Origin: Isosphaeraceae bacterium EP7 | GTDB taxonomy: Bacteria; Planctomycetota; Planctomycetia; Isosphaerales; Isosphaeraceae | Assembly (NCBI GenBank): GCA_038400315.1 | Contig: CP151667.1 | Location: 682,001 to 746,000, forward strand | Length of the DNA stretch: 64,000 nt | Reading direction: 5' to 3' | Shown: positions 25,315 to 35,039 of the stretch, in pieces | Position numbering within the stretch: position 1 is the first letter of the stretch | How the letters are laid out: each line of letters opens with the position of its first letter | Translations under genes and position numbers: made by a program | The notes under the pieces: model-generated | Databases searched by the model: none | What the model was told of the DNA's origin: nothing | The model's input: the letters and a program-made list of their open reading frames with translations, nothing else

Positions 25315-26067
25315 TCAGTCGGTCGAATCCTCGTCTTCGGCCTTCGGATCAGGCTCCGTCGGGGCCTCGTAGCCGCTGATCCTGCCGATGCGGTACGACT
25401 CGGTGAGCATCTGCTTGGCGCGGTCGGGGAGTTCGGAGGCCTGGATGTGGGCGACGGTTTCTTCGATGGGATACTCGATCCGCCTGAGCGAGATCTTGTT
25501 GTCCTCGATGATCGCGTAGGCGGCGCGCGGGTCGCCGTCGCGGGGCTGGCCGACGCTGCCTGGGTTCAGGACGACGGTGCCGTCGGTGGCGACGAGGTTG
25601 AATTGCATGTGGGAATGGCCAACGCAGACGATGTCGGCGTCGGCGTCGCGCACCCGGCGGGACCAGGCCTCGGTGTCGCGCATCAGGTATTCGTCGAGCG
25701 GGTCGCGGGGGGTGCCGTGGACCAGGAGAAACCGCTTGCCGGCGATGGTCACGCGGCGGGTCAGCGGCAGTTGCAGCAGGTATCGGCGCTCGTCGGCATC
25801 CAGCGATTCCCACATGAACGGCCGGCTGGCCTGGGTCAGGTAGCGGTAGCCACGGCTGCCAACGACCGGGATTCCCTGCGCCACGCCGTGGTCGTGGTTG
25901 CCGCGGATCGCAAAATTGGCGTTGTCCATCGCCCAGCGAACGCAGGGCTTGGGGTCTGGGCCGTAGTCGACCAGGTCGCCCAGGCAGAGGCAGACGTCGT
26001 ACGGCTCGCGGATGGCGGCGAGCGCGGCGTAGTTGGCGTGGATGTCGGAGAGGACGAGGATACGCAT
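25315..26067 (-). CDS. Calcineurin-like metallophosphoesterase (YfcE/MJ0936 type)
   Basis: A 250-residue cytoplasmic enzyme with the metal-binding motifs DIHANYAAL, GDLVDYGPDP, GNHDHG, HGTPRDP and GHSHMQF in the correct order for the dinuclear metallophosphoesterase fold of the diadenosine-tetraphosphatase/YfcE group. The C-terminal ~45 residues are acidic (TEPDPKAEDEDSTD). Substrate is unknown; phosphodiesters are the usual target. ATG at 26067 starts 9 bp after the asnB stop, so the two genes are probably co-transcribed. Confidence 0.9.
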   Translation of the reverse strand: MRILVLSDIHANYAALAAIREPYDVCLCLGDLVDYGPDPKPCVRWAMDNANFAIRGNHDHGVAQGIPVVGSRGYRYLTQASRPFMWESLDADERRYLLQLPLTRRVTIAGKRFLLVHGTPRDPLDEYLMRDTEAWSRRVRDADADIVCVGHSHMQFNLVATDGTVVLNPGSVGQPRDGDPRAAYAIIEDNKISLRRIEYPIEETVAHIQASELPDRAKQMLTESYRIGRISGYEAPTEPDPKAEDEDSTD

Positions 26068-26076
26068 TGGAATCAA

Positions 26077-27960
26077 TCAGCCCGTCGGTTCCAGCCAGCG
26101 ATCGTACCAGAGCTGGAACATCAGCAGGGTCCAGAGCGGCTTGCGGTGGTCGCGGACGCCCGCGAGGTGCTCGCCCACCAGTCGGCCGACCTCCTCGGGC
26201 CGGAAGATGCCCTGCCGCGCCAGGCGGCCGGGTTCGAGCAGGCGGCCGAGCAGCGGGCCGAGCGGGCCGCGCAGCCAGCGCGCCACGGGGATGCCGAACC
26301 CCTTCTTGGGCCGGCGCAGGATCGAGTCGGGCAGCCTGCCCTGCACCGCCCGCCGGAGGATGCGCTTGGTCTGGCCGCCGCCCGACTTGAACGCCGCCGG
26401 CATCCGCGCGATCGAGTCGACCAGCTCCGCGTCGAGCAGGGGCGCACGCACTTCCAGGCCGCAGGCCATGCTGGCGCGATCGACCTTGGCCAGGATGTCA
26501 TCCGGCAGATAGGTGTCCTGATACAAGGCCAGCGAGCGGCTGAGCGCATCCGACCCCGCGAGCAAGTGAGAGGCCCGCAGCAGGTGCTCGGCCTCGACGT
26601 CGACGCCCGGCGGCTGGGCCAGAAGCCGGGCGATCTCGGGGCCCGAGAACGAGCCCAGCCAGCGCTGATGGGCGAGGGCCGACGGCTCGGCGGCTCCCCG
26701 GAGGAACTGCTTCAGCTTGAAGTCGAAGCTGAGATTGGCGTGGTCCACCGGCAGGCGGCCCACGGCGGCGCCGGCCAGGGATCGCGCGGGTTTCGGGAGT
26801 CTGCGAAAGACACCGGCCAGGCGCTCGGCGGCGAACGTGGGATAGCCGGCGAGCAGCTCGTCGCTGCCGTCGCCCCCCAGGGCCACCGTGACCTCCTCGC
26901 GGGCGAACCGGCTGAGCAGGTGCGTCGGCAAGATCGAGGCGTCGCCCATCGGCTCGTCGAGCCAGTCGGGCACCTCGGGGAGCAGCCCCAAGACCGTCTC
27001 GGCCGAGACAATCCGCTCGCGGTGGTCGGTCCCCAGGTGCGCGGCCACGGCGCGGGCGTGCGGACTCTCGTCGAAGCTCGGGTCGTCGAAGCCGATCGAG
27101 AAGGTCCGGATGCCCGAGGCGGGCTCAAGCTCCGCGAGCGCCGCGGCCACGCTCGACGAGTCGAGGCCGCCCGACAGGAAGACCCCCAGCGGCACATCGC
27201 TGCGCCTGTGCCGGCCGACCGCCGCGCGGAAGTCGCCCCAGAATCGCCGTGCGGCGGCTTCGAACGGCTCGGCGGCGGGCTCGGGGGTCGGCGAGGTCCA
27301 GTGCCGCCTGATCTCGACTCGCCCGGCGTTCCAGACCAGGGAATGCGCCGGCGGCAGCTTCTTCAGGCCCGCCCAGATCGAGTGGGGCGCGGGCACATAT
27401 TCATAGAAGAGGTAGCGAGCCAGGCCCGAAGGGTCGAGCCTCCGGGGGACGTCGGGATGTTCCAGCAGGGCCTTGGGCTCGGACCCGAAGACGAGGCCGC
27501 CGTCGGGCAGGCTCGCGTAGTAGAGCGGCTTCTGGCCCATCCGGTCTCGGGCCAGCACCAGCGTCGCTCGCGGGGCGTCCCAGATGGCCAGGGCGTACAT
27601 GCCGTTGAGCTTCGAAGTGAAGCTCGGCCCGTCCTCTTCATACAGGTGGACGAGCGCCTCGGTGTCGGAGGCGGTCTTGAATCGGTGGCCGCGGGCAAGC
27701 AGGCCGGCCCTCAAGTGGGGCTCGTTGTAGAGCTCGCCGTTGTAGGAGACCCAGACGGTGCCGTCTTCGTTACAGAGGGGCTGCGCACCCCCGTCGACGT
27801 CGACGATGGCCAGCCGGCGGTGGCCGAGCGCGACGGGGCCGTCGACGAAGAGGCCGTCGCCGTCGGGCCCGCGGCGGCGCAGCGACCGGGTCATCCTGTC
27901 GAGGATCGCGCGATCGGCCGGCGAGCCGTCGCCGTTGACGAATCCGGCGATGCCGCACAT
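26077..27960 (-). CDS. asnB: Asparagine synthase, glutamine-hydrolysing
   Basis: A 627-residue class B asparagine synthetase. The N-terminal Ntn glutaminase domain starts with the catalytic Cys2 (MCGIAGF) and includes RRGPDGDG and YNGELYN; the C-terminal synthetase domain has the PP-loop SGGLDSSSVAA and the FSIGFDD, LGGDGSDELLAGYPTF and VDRASMACGLEVRAPLLD blocks. It converts aspartate, glutamine and ATP to asparagine; family members also amidate cell-surface or secondary metabolites. Length and motifs match the long AsnB type. It starts a minus-strand run with the phosphoesterase and diverges from htrA. Confidence 0.95.
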   Translation of the reverse strand: MCGIAGFVNGDGSPADRAILDRMTRSLRRRGPDGDGLFVDGPVALGHRRLAIVDVDGGAQPLCNEDGTVWVSYNGELYNEPHLRAGLLARGHRFKTASDTEALVHLYEEDGPSFTSKLNGMYALAIWDAPRATLVLARDRMGQKPLYYASLPDGGLVFGSEPKALLEHPDVPRRLDPSGLARYLFYEYVPAPHSIWAGLKKLPPAHSLVWNAGRVEIRRHWTSPTPEPAAEPFEAAARRFWGDFRAAVGRHRRSDVPLGVFLSGGLDSSSVAAALAELEPASGIRTFSIGFDDPSFDESPHARAVAAHLGTDHRERIVSAETVLGLLPEVPDWLDEPMGDASILPTHLLSRFAREEVTVALGGDGSDELLAGYPTFAAERLAGVFRRLPKPARSLAGAAVGRLPVDHANLSFDFKLKQFLRGAAEPSALAHQRWLGSFSGPEIARLLAQPPGVDVEAEHLLRASHLLAGSDALSRSLALYQDTYLPDDILAKVDRASMACGLEVRAPLLDAELVDSIARMPAAFKSGGGQTKRILRRAVQGRLPDSILRRPKKGFGIPVARWLRGPLGPLLGRLLEPGRLARQGIFRPEEVGRLVGEHLAGVRDHRKPLWTLLMFQLWYDRWLEPTG

Positions 27961-28182
27961 GGGCCGGTGTGTCGCTCCGCGCAGGGGGTTAGAAGGAGAG
28001 TCGTCGGACTCGGGAGTCCGGGCTCCAGCCTAACGCGGGCGATGCTTCCGGGCCAGGCCCAAGGGGCGTGGCGCCAAGGGTCGGCGCGGGTTGATTTCGG
28101 GCTCGGGAGGGTCTAGGCTTTCCGGTTCGAGGACCGGCCGCGAACGTGGCGCATGCAGACGCCCCGCCCAGGAGCACCGCCG

Positions 28183-29682
28183 ATGGCGTCGTTTGAGCCC
28201 CAGGACGATTTCGACTACCTGGACGCGCCCCCAAGGCCGACCACCCCGCCGATCAGGCGCGGGTTCGTCGTCGTCTTCGGGCTGCTGGCCATCGCCGCCA
28301 CGCTCGTCTACGGCATTCCCTACCTGTCCGAGCAGATTGGCTATTCCTACGAGGTCGGCCGCAGCCGCGCGTCCATCGAGGCGCTCGCCAAGCTGGAGAA
28401 GGGCGGGCTCATCCAGGGGGCGTCCAACCTGTTCCGCATCGCCTCGAATGCCGTCGCGCCGGCCGTCGTCCACATCAGCACCCAGCGAAGGGCCAAGCTC
28501 GACGGCGACCGGATCGGCGAGATGCTCGTCCCGCTCGAAGTCGGCTCGGGCGTGGTGATCGACAAGGTTAACGGCTACATCGTCACCAACAACCACGTCA
28601 TCCGCGACCCCGAGCAGGGCCTTGCCAGCAGCATCAACGTCCGCATCGGCCGTGGGACCGAGATGCCCGCGCGGATCGTGGGCACCGACCCCAAGACCGA
28701 CCTGGCCGTGCTCCAGGTGCGCGGGGACATCAGGGTGGCCGCCGAGTGGGGCGACGCCGAGACCCTGGACATCGGCGACTGGGTGCTGGCCATCGGCAGC
28801 CCGTTCAACCTCGACCAGACCGTCACCGCGGGGATCGTCTCGGCCACCGGCCGGAGCAACCTGCGGCTCGGGGGCGAGGACGCCTACGAGGATTTCATCC
28901 AGACCGACGCGTCCATCAACCCGGGCAACTCGGGCGGCCCGCTGATCGGCCTTGACGGCAAGGTCATCGGCATCAACACCGCGATCTACTCGGAGAATGG
29001 CAGCAACCAGGGGATCGGCCTGGCCATCTCGTCGACCATGGCCAGGCGGGTGGTCGACCAGATCATCAAGAGCGGCAAGGCGGTCCGCGGCTATCTGGGT
29101 GTCCGCATCCAGAGCATCACCCCGGCCCTGGCCCGCGAGTTCAACCTGCCCGAGCCCCGAGGCGTGCTTGTTGAAGGAGTCCAGCCCGGCAGCCCCGCCG
29201 AGTCCGTCGGCCTGAAGGCCGGCGACGTGCTGGTCAGGCTCGGCGGCAAGCCCGTCGATGATCAGTCGGCCCTGCGTAACCGGGCCGCCTCGCTGGAGAT
29301 CGGCGCCAAGACCGCCGTCGAGTTCTACCGAGACGGCAAGAAGCAGTCGCTCGACGTCGTCATCGCCGAGCAGCCCGACTCGCGGCCCGGCCTCCTCTCG
29401 CTGGGCTTCACCGTCCAGGATATCACCGCCGAGCAGTCCGGCGGCCACCCCGGGACCTACATCGTCGCGGTCGCCCCCGGCAGCCCGGCCGCGGCCGCCA
29501 ACCTCCTGCCCGGCCTCCAGATCGTCGGGGTCGGCCGCCAGCCGATCAAGTCGAAGGCCGAGTTCGACCTATTCTCGGCAAAGTACGACCTGACCCAGGG
29601 GCTCCCGCTCCAGATCCGCGGGCCCAAAGGCCAGCCGGTCTTCGTCACCGTCGGCGGCCCCGACGGCGACGGACGCCGCTGA
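28183..29682 (+). CDS. HtrA/DegP-like serine protease with two PDZ domains
   Basis: A 499-residue S1C protease: N-terminal TM anchor at 28-48, trypsin-like domain with His138 (TNNHVI), Asp173 (DPKTDLAVL) and Ser250 (NPGNSGGPL), then PDZ1 (about 315-400, with GVLVEGVQPGSPAESVGLKAGDVLVRL) and PDZ2 (about 410-495). It would degrade or refold damaged proteins on the periplasmic side. The ATG at 28183 follows an AGGAG site by 9 nt; an in-frame ATG at 28153 has no such site. It diverges from asnB with about 220 bp between starts. In other bacteria such proteases process anti-sigma factors; the sigma/anti-sigma pair 3 kb away is a possible client, by inference only. Confidence 0.95.
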   Translation: MASFEPQDDFDYLDAPPRPTTPPIRRGFVVVFGLLAIAATLVYGIPYLSEQIGYSYEVGRSRASIEALAKLEKGGLIQGASNLFRIASNAVAPAVVHISTQRRAKLDGDRIGEMLVPLEVGSGVVIDKVNGYIVTNNHVIRDPEQGLASSINVRIGRGTEMPARIVGTDPKTDLAVLQVRGDIRVAAEWGDAETLDIGDWVLAIGSPFNLDQTVTAGIVSATGRSNLRLGGEDAYEDFIQTDASINPGNSGGPLIGLDGKVIGINTAIYSENGSNQGIGLAISSTMARRVVDQIIKSGKAVRGYLGVRIQSITPALAREFNLPEPRGVLVEGVQPGSPAESVGLKAGDVLVRLGGKPVDDQSALRNRAASLEIGAKTAVEFYRDGKKQSLDVVIAEQPDSRPGLLSLGFTVQDITAEQSGGHPGTYIVAVAPGSPAAAANLLPGLQIVGVGRQPIKSKAEFDLFSAKYDLTQGLPLQIRGPKGQPVFVTVGGPDGDGRR

Positions 29683-30183
29683 GAGGCCCTCCCGATCGAG
29701 GATCGGAGACTTTCGATCGGCGGCCCGGCATTTGCCCGAGTTGCGTCGATGTTCACCCGTCGACTGAGTTCGCGAAATTCCCCATCCCGGGGCTTGACTT
29801 GGACACCTGGTTTGCGGGACGCCAAGTTTCGTCGTTCCGGGGTGTTTGAGCGTTGTCGGAAGGGTAGATGGGGCTTGGAGATGCGTGGATCGGGTGGTGG
29901 CGTCTTGTCAAGCCCCTAGAAGGCGAATCGGATGGGGGGCCGGATGGGCGAGATGGGCCCGACGTAACCTGATTTGCGGATTGAGAGTTAAGAAATTCCG
30001 GCGGGGTCCGTGGGCGCCTCCTTGAAACTTGACCAATACTTTCCCTGAGCTATAATTTTTTCGCCGACGGGGGAGAGGGCATGGTCGATCGAGGCCGGGA
30101 TTGCGGGTCCGCGAGGGCCGGTTTCTCGGGGTCGGTCGGTTGTGGACCTGGGCTTCACCTGAGACGTCGTTCAGGAGAAGCCG
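29683..30183. other. Intergenic region upstream of dnaG
   Basis: Five hundred bases without a convincing gene. It contains a 10-bp inverted repeat (GGGGCTTGAC at 29789 and its complement at 29907), a near-consensus promoter at 30029-30056 and a long leader before dnaG. Nothing else could be assigned. Confidence 0.6.
30029..30056 (+). promoter_or_regulatory. Sigma70-type promoter for dnaG-rpoD
   Basis: TTGACC (-35), a 16-base spacer and TATAAT (-10) give a near-consensus housekeeping promoter, rare in such GC-rich DNA. The expected start is near 30063, about 120 bases before the dnaG GTG codon. Confidence 0.75.
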
Positions 30184-32103
30184 GTGCCCCGACACGCCGA
30201 ATCGACGCTCGCCGCGATCAAAAACGCAGTCGACATCGTCTCCCTGGTGGGGGAGTACCTCCCGCTTCATCGAGCGGGCTCCAGATATAAGGCCTTGTGC
30301 CCGTTTCACGACGACCACAAGCCGTCGCTCGAGATCAATCCCGATCGGCAATCTTATAAGTGCTGGAGCTGCGGCGCGGGGGGGGACGTCTTCGATTTCG
30401 TCAAGGAGTTCGAGCGGGTCGAATTCTCCGAGGCCCTGAGGATGCTCGCCGACAAGGCGGGGATCCCGCTGGACAAGCCCACGAGGGCCGACGAGGGCGG
30501 GCCGACCAAGTCGGACCTCTTCGCGGTGCTGGCCTGGGCGGAGACGGCATTCATCGAGGCGCTTTCGCGATCCCAGGAGGCACGAGACTACATCGTCCGT
30601 CGCGGCCTGACCCCTCAGAGCGTCACGCAGTTCGGCCTGGGGTATGCCCCCGAGGAGAACGGCTGGCTGGTCTCGAAGGCCGGCCGCGCGGGCTACGGGC
30701 CCGATCTGCTCGAGAAGGCCGGGCTCATCGCCCAGCGAGTCGACCCACCCCACGGCTGGCGCGAGCGATTTCGAGGACGACTGATCTTCCCGATCCGAGA
30801 CCCGAAAGGGCGTGCGCTGGGCTTCGGCGGCCGAATCCTGCCGGGTCCCGAAGCCAAGTTAGCCGCCGCGGGCAAGAATGTCGCTAAGTACTTGAACTCA
30901 CCCGAGACGAGCCTGTTCCAGAAACGTAGGGTACTGTACGCGGCCGATCAGGCCCGTCCGGCCGCCCGGCGCGACGGGTTCGTCGCCGTTGTCGAAGGTT
31001 ATACCGACGTGATTGCTGCACACCAGGTTGGACTCTCGAACGTCGTCGGAACCCTGGGCACCGCCCTGGGCGATGACCACGTTGCCGAGCTGCGCCGCCT
31101 GGCCGACCGCGTCGTGCTGGTCTTCGACGGCGACGAGGCGGGCCAGCGTGCCGCCGACCGCACCCTCGAGCTGTTCCTCCGCCACGAGCTGGACGCCCGC
31201 GTCCTGAGCCTGCCCGACAAGCTCGACCCCTGCGACTTCCTGCTGGAGCACGGCGCCGACGCATTCAACGCCCTGATCGCCCGCGCCGTGGACCCGCTGG
31301 AGTTCGCCATCGGCCGCGCCGGCGGCAAGTTCGACCTGGACTCCGCCGAAGGGGCCCGCAAGGCGGCCGAGTGGGTCCTGTCGATCTGCGGCTGCATCCC
31401 GCCCGACCGCATGGGCGGCATGAACGTGAAGGTGGCCAAGGCGCTCGACGTCCTGTCCCGCCGCACCGGCGTCTCGGTCGATGAACTCAAGCGCAGCTGG
31501 TCCCGGATCCAGGCCGCCCCGCGCCGGCCGGCCGCCGAGATCTCCCGCGACCGCCCCCACGACGTCCCCCCCGCAATGCACGGCGAGCCCCGCGACGAGC
31601 CCGCGGCGCCGGCGCCACCCATCCGGCTGGACGAACTCGACCGAGTCGACCGCGAAGTTGTGCAGATCGCTCTGGATGAGCCGGGCGCCGTGCCGATCCT
31701 GGTCACTCGGGTTGCCGTGAATTCGCTCCGCGATCCCGCGCTGCGGCGGGTGCTCCAGGCCTGTTACGACCTCCATGCCGAAGGCCAGCCGGCGACCGCC
31801 GAGCGGGCGATGCTCCGGCTGGACGCCCCCGAGCTGCGTGCCCTGGTCGTTGACATGACCTCGGCGCTCCGGGGCCAGCCCCTATCGAAGGGGACGCCGC
31901 CCCCCCCGCCCCTCCACGAGCGACTCGTCGCACTCTTCGTGACGCTGGCCGAGCGGGACCGGCAGAAATACATCAGAGACCTCGATCATGCCCTGAAAGA
32001 GACCGACCCCAACGCCGACCCCGAGACCTATCGGGCTTTGATCCTCGAGCGCCAACGACTCATCCAACAGCGGCCGGGCACCAAGGCGAAGCACGCGTCC
32101 TGA
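30184..32103 (+). CDS. dnaG: DNA primase DnaG
   Basis: A 639-residue primase: CHC2 zinc finger (C39, H42, C60, C63 in LCPFHDDHKPSLEI...YKCWSCGAGGDVF), the primase core and Toprim domain (VAVVEGYTDVIAAHQVG and VFDGDEAGQRAADRTLELF), and a C-terminal helicase-interacting part (about 450-630). It makes the RNA primers for replication with DnaB. The start is GTG at 30184 with an AGGAGAAG site 5 nt upstream. rpoD follows 30 bp later, the conserved macromolecular-synthesis arrangement. Confidence 0.95.
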   Translation: MPRHAESTLAAIKNAVDIVSLVGEYLPLHRAGSRYKALCPFHDDHKPSLEINPDRQSYKCWSCGAGGDVFDFVKEFERVEFSEALRMLADKAGIPLDKPTRADEGGPTKSDLFAVLAWAETAFIEALSRSQEARDYIVRRGLTPQSVTQFGLGYAPEENGWLVSKAGRAGYGPDLLEKAGLIAQRVDPPHGWRERFRGRLIFPIRDPKGRALGFGGRILPGPEAKLAAAGKNVAKYLNSPETSLFQKRRVLYAADQARPAARRDGFVAVVEGYTDVIAAHQVGLSNVVGTLGTALGDDHVAELRRLADRVVLVFDGDEAGQRAADRTLELFLRHELDARVLSLPDKLDPCDFLLEHGADAFNALIARAVDPLEFAIGRAGGKFDLDSAEGARKAAEWVLSICGCIPPDRMGGMNVKVAKALDVLSRRTGVSVDELKRSWSRIQAAPRRPAAEISRDRPHDVPPAMHGEPRDEPAAPAPPIRLDELDRVDREVVQIALDEPGAVPILVTRVAVNSLRDPALRRVLQACYDLHAEGQPATAERAMLRLDAPELRALVVDMTSALRGQPLSKGTPPPPPLHERLVALFVTLAERDRQKYIRDLDHALKETDPNADPETYRALILERQRLIQQRPGTKAKHAS

Positions 32104-32133
32104 CCCGTCGTCGATACCGAGGGAGATTTCCGG

Positions 32134-33813
32134 ATGGAAAAGATGGACGATGGACTCAAGACGCTCCTCGAATTGGGCAAGCGGCGCGGGTTCCTGACCT
32201 TCGACCAGGTCAATGACGCCCTGCCCGATGAGGCTTCCAGCCCCGAGAAGATGCAGAGCCTGCTCGAGACCCTCGAAGAGTTGAGCATCGACCTTCTGAC
32301 CGAGGAAGAGGCCGAGGCCCGCTCCGTCGCCGCCGGCACCGCCGACGACGATGACGACGAGGATGAGGCCGTTGACGAACCGGCCGACGACGACGACGGC
32401 GAGCTCTCCCCCGAGGACCTCGACGAGATCTCGCGCCGGATCGACGACCCCGTCCGCATGTATCTCACCCAGATGGGCGAGATCCCGCTGCTGACGCGAG
32501 ACCAGGAAATCAGCCTGGCCAAGCAGATCGAGGTCACCCGCAAGCGGTTCCGCCGCAAGGTCCTCGAGTGCGATTGGGCCCTGGGCATCGTCTATGACGT
32601 GCTCAAGAAGGTCGACAGCGGCGAGCTGCCGTTCGACCGGACCGTCAAGGTGAGCGTCACCGAGAACCTGGAGAAAGACCAGATCCTCGGCCGGATGCCG
32701 CACAACCTCAAGACGCTCCGGCACCTGATGGACCTCAACCGGGTCGACTTCAAGACCTTCATCCGCGCCAAGCACGACCCCAACGCCCGCCGGGTCCTCC
32801 GCCGCACCCTGAAGGTCCGCCGCCACAAGGCCGTCACCCTGGTCGAAGAGCTCTCCATCCGCACGCAGAAGGTCCAGCCGCTGATGAAGCGCCTGGAAAG
32901 CGCCAGCGAGCGGATGCAGGAGATCCTCGCCCAGCTGAACGACCGCCACGCCGACCGGGTCAGCAAGGACGACCGCGCCAACCTCCAGAAGGAGCTGCGC
33001 GACCTGATGAACATGACCCTGGAGACCCCGGCGAGCCTTCGCCAGCGGGTCACGGTCATGAACGTCCGGTACCGCCAGTACGAGCAGGCCAAGCGCGAGC
33101 TCTCCGGCGGTAACCTGCGGCTGGTCGTCTCCATCGCCAAGAAGTACCGCAACCGCGGCCTCTCCTTCCTGGACCTGATCCAGGAGGGGAACACCGGCCT
33201 GATGCGGGCGGTGGACAAGTACGAGTATCGCCGCGGCTACAAGTTCAGCACCTACGCGACGTGGTGGATCCGCCAGGCGATCACCCGGGCCATCGCCGAC
33301 CAGGCCCGGACGATCCGCATCCCGGTCCACATGATCGAGACGATGTCCAAGCTGCGCAACGTCTCCAAGAAGCTGCTCCAGGAGAAGGGCCGCGAGCCCA
33401 CCATCGAGGAGACGGCCAAGGCGGCGAACATCTCCGTTGAGGAGACGCGCCGGGTGATGAAGATCAGCCGGCACCCGATCTCGCTGGACCGCCCGGTCGG
33501 CGAGAGCGAGGACAGCTACTTCGGCGACTTCATCGAGGACGAGGCGGCCGAGAGCCCGATCAACGCCGCCACGCAGGAGATGCTCAAGGACAAGATCGAC
33601 CAGGTCCTGAAGACCCTGACCTACCGCGAGCGAGAGATCATCAAGCTCCGCTACGGCCTGGGAGACGGCTACACCTACACCCTCGAGGAGGTGGGCCGGA
33701 TCTTCAAGGTGACCCGCGAACGAGTCCGCCAGATCGAGGCCAAAGCCGTCCGCAAGCTCCAGCACCCGGTGCGGAGCAGGCAACTCGAGGGCTTCCTCGA
33801 GAGTACCGGTTGA
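32134..33813 (+). CDS. rpoD: Primary sigma factor RpoD (sigma-70)
   Basis: A 559-residue housekeeping sigma factor: region 1.1-like N-terminus with an acidic low-complexity stretch ([25 protein letters not shown]), region 1.2 ([23 protein letters not shown]), non-conserved insert, region 2 ([61 protein letters not shown]), region 3 and region 4 ([18 protein letters not shown]...[25 protein letters not shown]). It directs transcription of most genes. It is 30 bp downstream of dnaG and ends in a strong terminator. Confidence 0.97.
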   Translation: MEKMDDGLKTLLELGKRRGFLTFDQVNDALPDEASSPEKMQSLLETLEELSIDLLTEEEAEARSVAAGTADDDDDEDEAVDEPADDDDGELSPEDLDEISRRIDDPVRMYLTQMGEIPLLTRDQEISLAKQIEVTRKRFRRKVLECDWALGIVYDVLKKVDSGELPFDRTVKVSVTENLEKDQILGRMPHNLKTLRHLMDLNRVDFKTFIRAKHDPNARRVLRRTLKVRRHKAVTLVEELSIRTQKVQPLMKRLESASERMQEILAQLNDRHADRVSKDDRANLQKELRDLMNMTLETPASLRQRVTVMNVRYRQYEQAKRELSGGNLRLVVSIAKKYRNRGLSFLDLIQEGNTGLMRAVDKYEYRRGYKFSTYATWWIRQAITRAIADQARTIRIPVHMIETMSKLRNVSKKLLQEKGREPTIEETAKAANISVEETRRVMKISRHPISLDRPVGESEDSYFGDFIEDEAAESPINAATQEMLKDKIDQVLKTLTYREREIIKLRYGLGDGYTYTLEEVGRIFKVTRERVRQIEAKAVRKLQHPVRSRQLEGFLESTG

Positions 33814-33828
33814 TCTCCGGCCCACATA

Positions 33829-33865
33829 CCGCCGGTCGCCCCTCACGGGCGGCCGGCGGTTTTTT
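33829..33865 (+). terminator. Rho-independent terminator after rpoD
   Basis: A GC-rich 13-bp stem (CCGCCGGTCGCCC / GGGCGGCCGGCGG, one T-G type mismatch) with a 5-nt loop CTCAC, followed by six T residues, 15 bp after the rpoD stop. It is a textbook intrinsic terminator for the dnaG-rpoD operon. Confidence 0.92.
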
Positions 33866-34111
33866 GTTGGCAGGCGCGCCGGCCGCGGCGAAGCTGGAAC
33901 TGTCTCGCTTCGAACAGAAGGGAAATCGGGGACCGGCTCCGGGGCGAAGCGAAGTGCGGTGCCCGCCCCCGTTTTCCTCGCCGTAGAATCCGCCGCCGCC
34001 CGGCATCGAAACCGGGCCCACGACCACTCGACCGCTCGGCACGCATAGACGGACGACGGCGTCCCCCGAGAGCCGTGATCCGCAGGGACCGAACCAAGGA
34101 GTGAGCCAGCG

Positions 34112-34849
34112 ATGCCCGTGTCCGCCGACAACCTCCGCGAGCTGCACCAACTCCACCAGCGGGCCAGGGCCCTGCGCGACCGCATGACCTCGGCGCCCAA
34201 GACCCTGGCCGCTCGCCTCGCCGCCCTGGAAGGCCGCAAGGCCGCGCTGGAGGCCGCCCGCAAGGCGCTCCAGGACGACAAGGTCCAGCAGAAGAAGCAT
34301 GAGCATATGCTTCAGACCCACCAGTCGAAGATCGACGACCTCAAGGTCAAGCTCAACTCGGTCAAGAAGAACGAGGAATACAAGGCGATCCAGAACCAGA
34401 TCGCCCTCGACCAGAGCCACATGAACAAGACCGAGGGCGAAGTCCTCGAGGCCATGATGCGCATCGACGAGAAGAACGCCGGGCTGGCCACCCTGGAGGC
34501 CGAGTTCAAGACCTTCGCCGCCGGTGTCGAGGCCCTCAAGGCGCAGATCGAGGCGCAAGCCGGCCAGCAGCAGCTCCAGCTCAAGGAGCTGGAAACCGGG
34601 ATCATCGAGGCCGAGAACATCATCAGCGAGGAAGAGCGCGACCGCTATCGCCGCACCGTCAAGCAGCGCGGCGACGACGCCATGGCCGCCGTCGAGAACG
34701 GGGCCTGCGCCGGCTGCTACGTCGCCGTGACCCCGCAAGGCATCAACGAGCTGATGAACGGCCGAACCATGACCTTCTGCCTCACCTGCGGCCGAATCCT
34801 CTACCTGGCCGAGGAAGAGCACAACGTCACCCAGCGAACCGGCCGCTGA
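34112..34849 (+). CDS. Coiled-coil protein with C-terminal C4 zinc ribbon
   Basis: A 245-residue cytoplasmic protein: a long helical coiled coil (about 10-170, rich in Lys/Glu/Gln) followed by a C-terminal zinc ribbon with CAGC (near residue 204) and CLTC (near 229), as in the C4-type zinc-ribbon proteins of COG1579 (zf-RING_7). Members are widespread, and binding of nucleic acid or ribosome-associated roles is suspected but not established. It stands as a single gene after the dnaG-rpoD operon. Confidence 0.85.
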   Translation: MPVSADNLRELHQLHQRARALRDRMTSAPKTLAARLAALEGRKAALEAARKALQDDKVQQKKHEHMLQTHQSKIDDLKVKLNSVKKNEEYKAIQNQIALDQSHMNKTEGEVLEAMMRIDEKNAGLATLEAEFKTFAAGVEALKAQIEAQAGQQQLQLKELETGIIEAENIISEEERDRYRRTVKQRGDDAMAAVENGACAGCYVAVTPQGINELMNGRTMTFCLTCGRILYLAEEEHNVTQRTGR

Positions 34850-34859
34850 GCCAACCTCA

Positions 34860-34887
34860 CCCGCGGGTCCACAAAGCGGCCCGCGGG
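34860..34887 (+). terminator. Weak hairpin after zinc-ribbon gene
   Basis: Two copies of the self-complementary CCCGCGGG lie 12 bases apart and can pair; no T-run follows. It starts 10 bp after the stop and is possibly a terminator. Confidence 0.4.
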
Positions 34888-34896
34888 GGCTCCGGT

Positions 34897-34967
34897 CTGC
34901 ATCTCGCATTCGGTCGCCGTATCCAGGTCACGGTAAGAACGGCCTGGTCGCCACTCTCAACCTTCCG
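34897..34967 (+). repeat. 71-bp dispersed repeat, copy A
   Basis: Matches 39983-40053 at 65 of 71 positions in the same orientation. It is followed directly by an AGAATGTCCCCTTTCC motif like those clustered at 38.3-42.7 kb, indicating that both belong to one repeat family. Confidence 0.85.
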
Positions 34968-35039
34968 AGAATGTCCCCTTTCCCCCCCTTTTCCCCGAGT
35001 TGCGAGGCTTTTCGCTCAGCCCGCCCGAGGAACCGCACC

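Noticed and set aside
24847-28116. 1089-aa plus-strand frame
   Set aside because: It lies opposite the sigma, phosphoesterase and asnB genes and has no domain; a shadow frame.
29908-30753. 281-aa minus-strand frame upstream of dnaG
   Set aside because: It overlaps the dnaG 5' end and the promoter region and has no domain.
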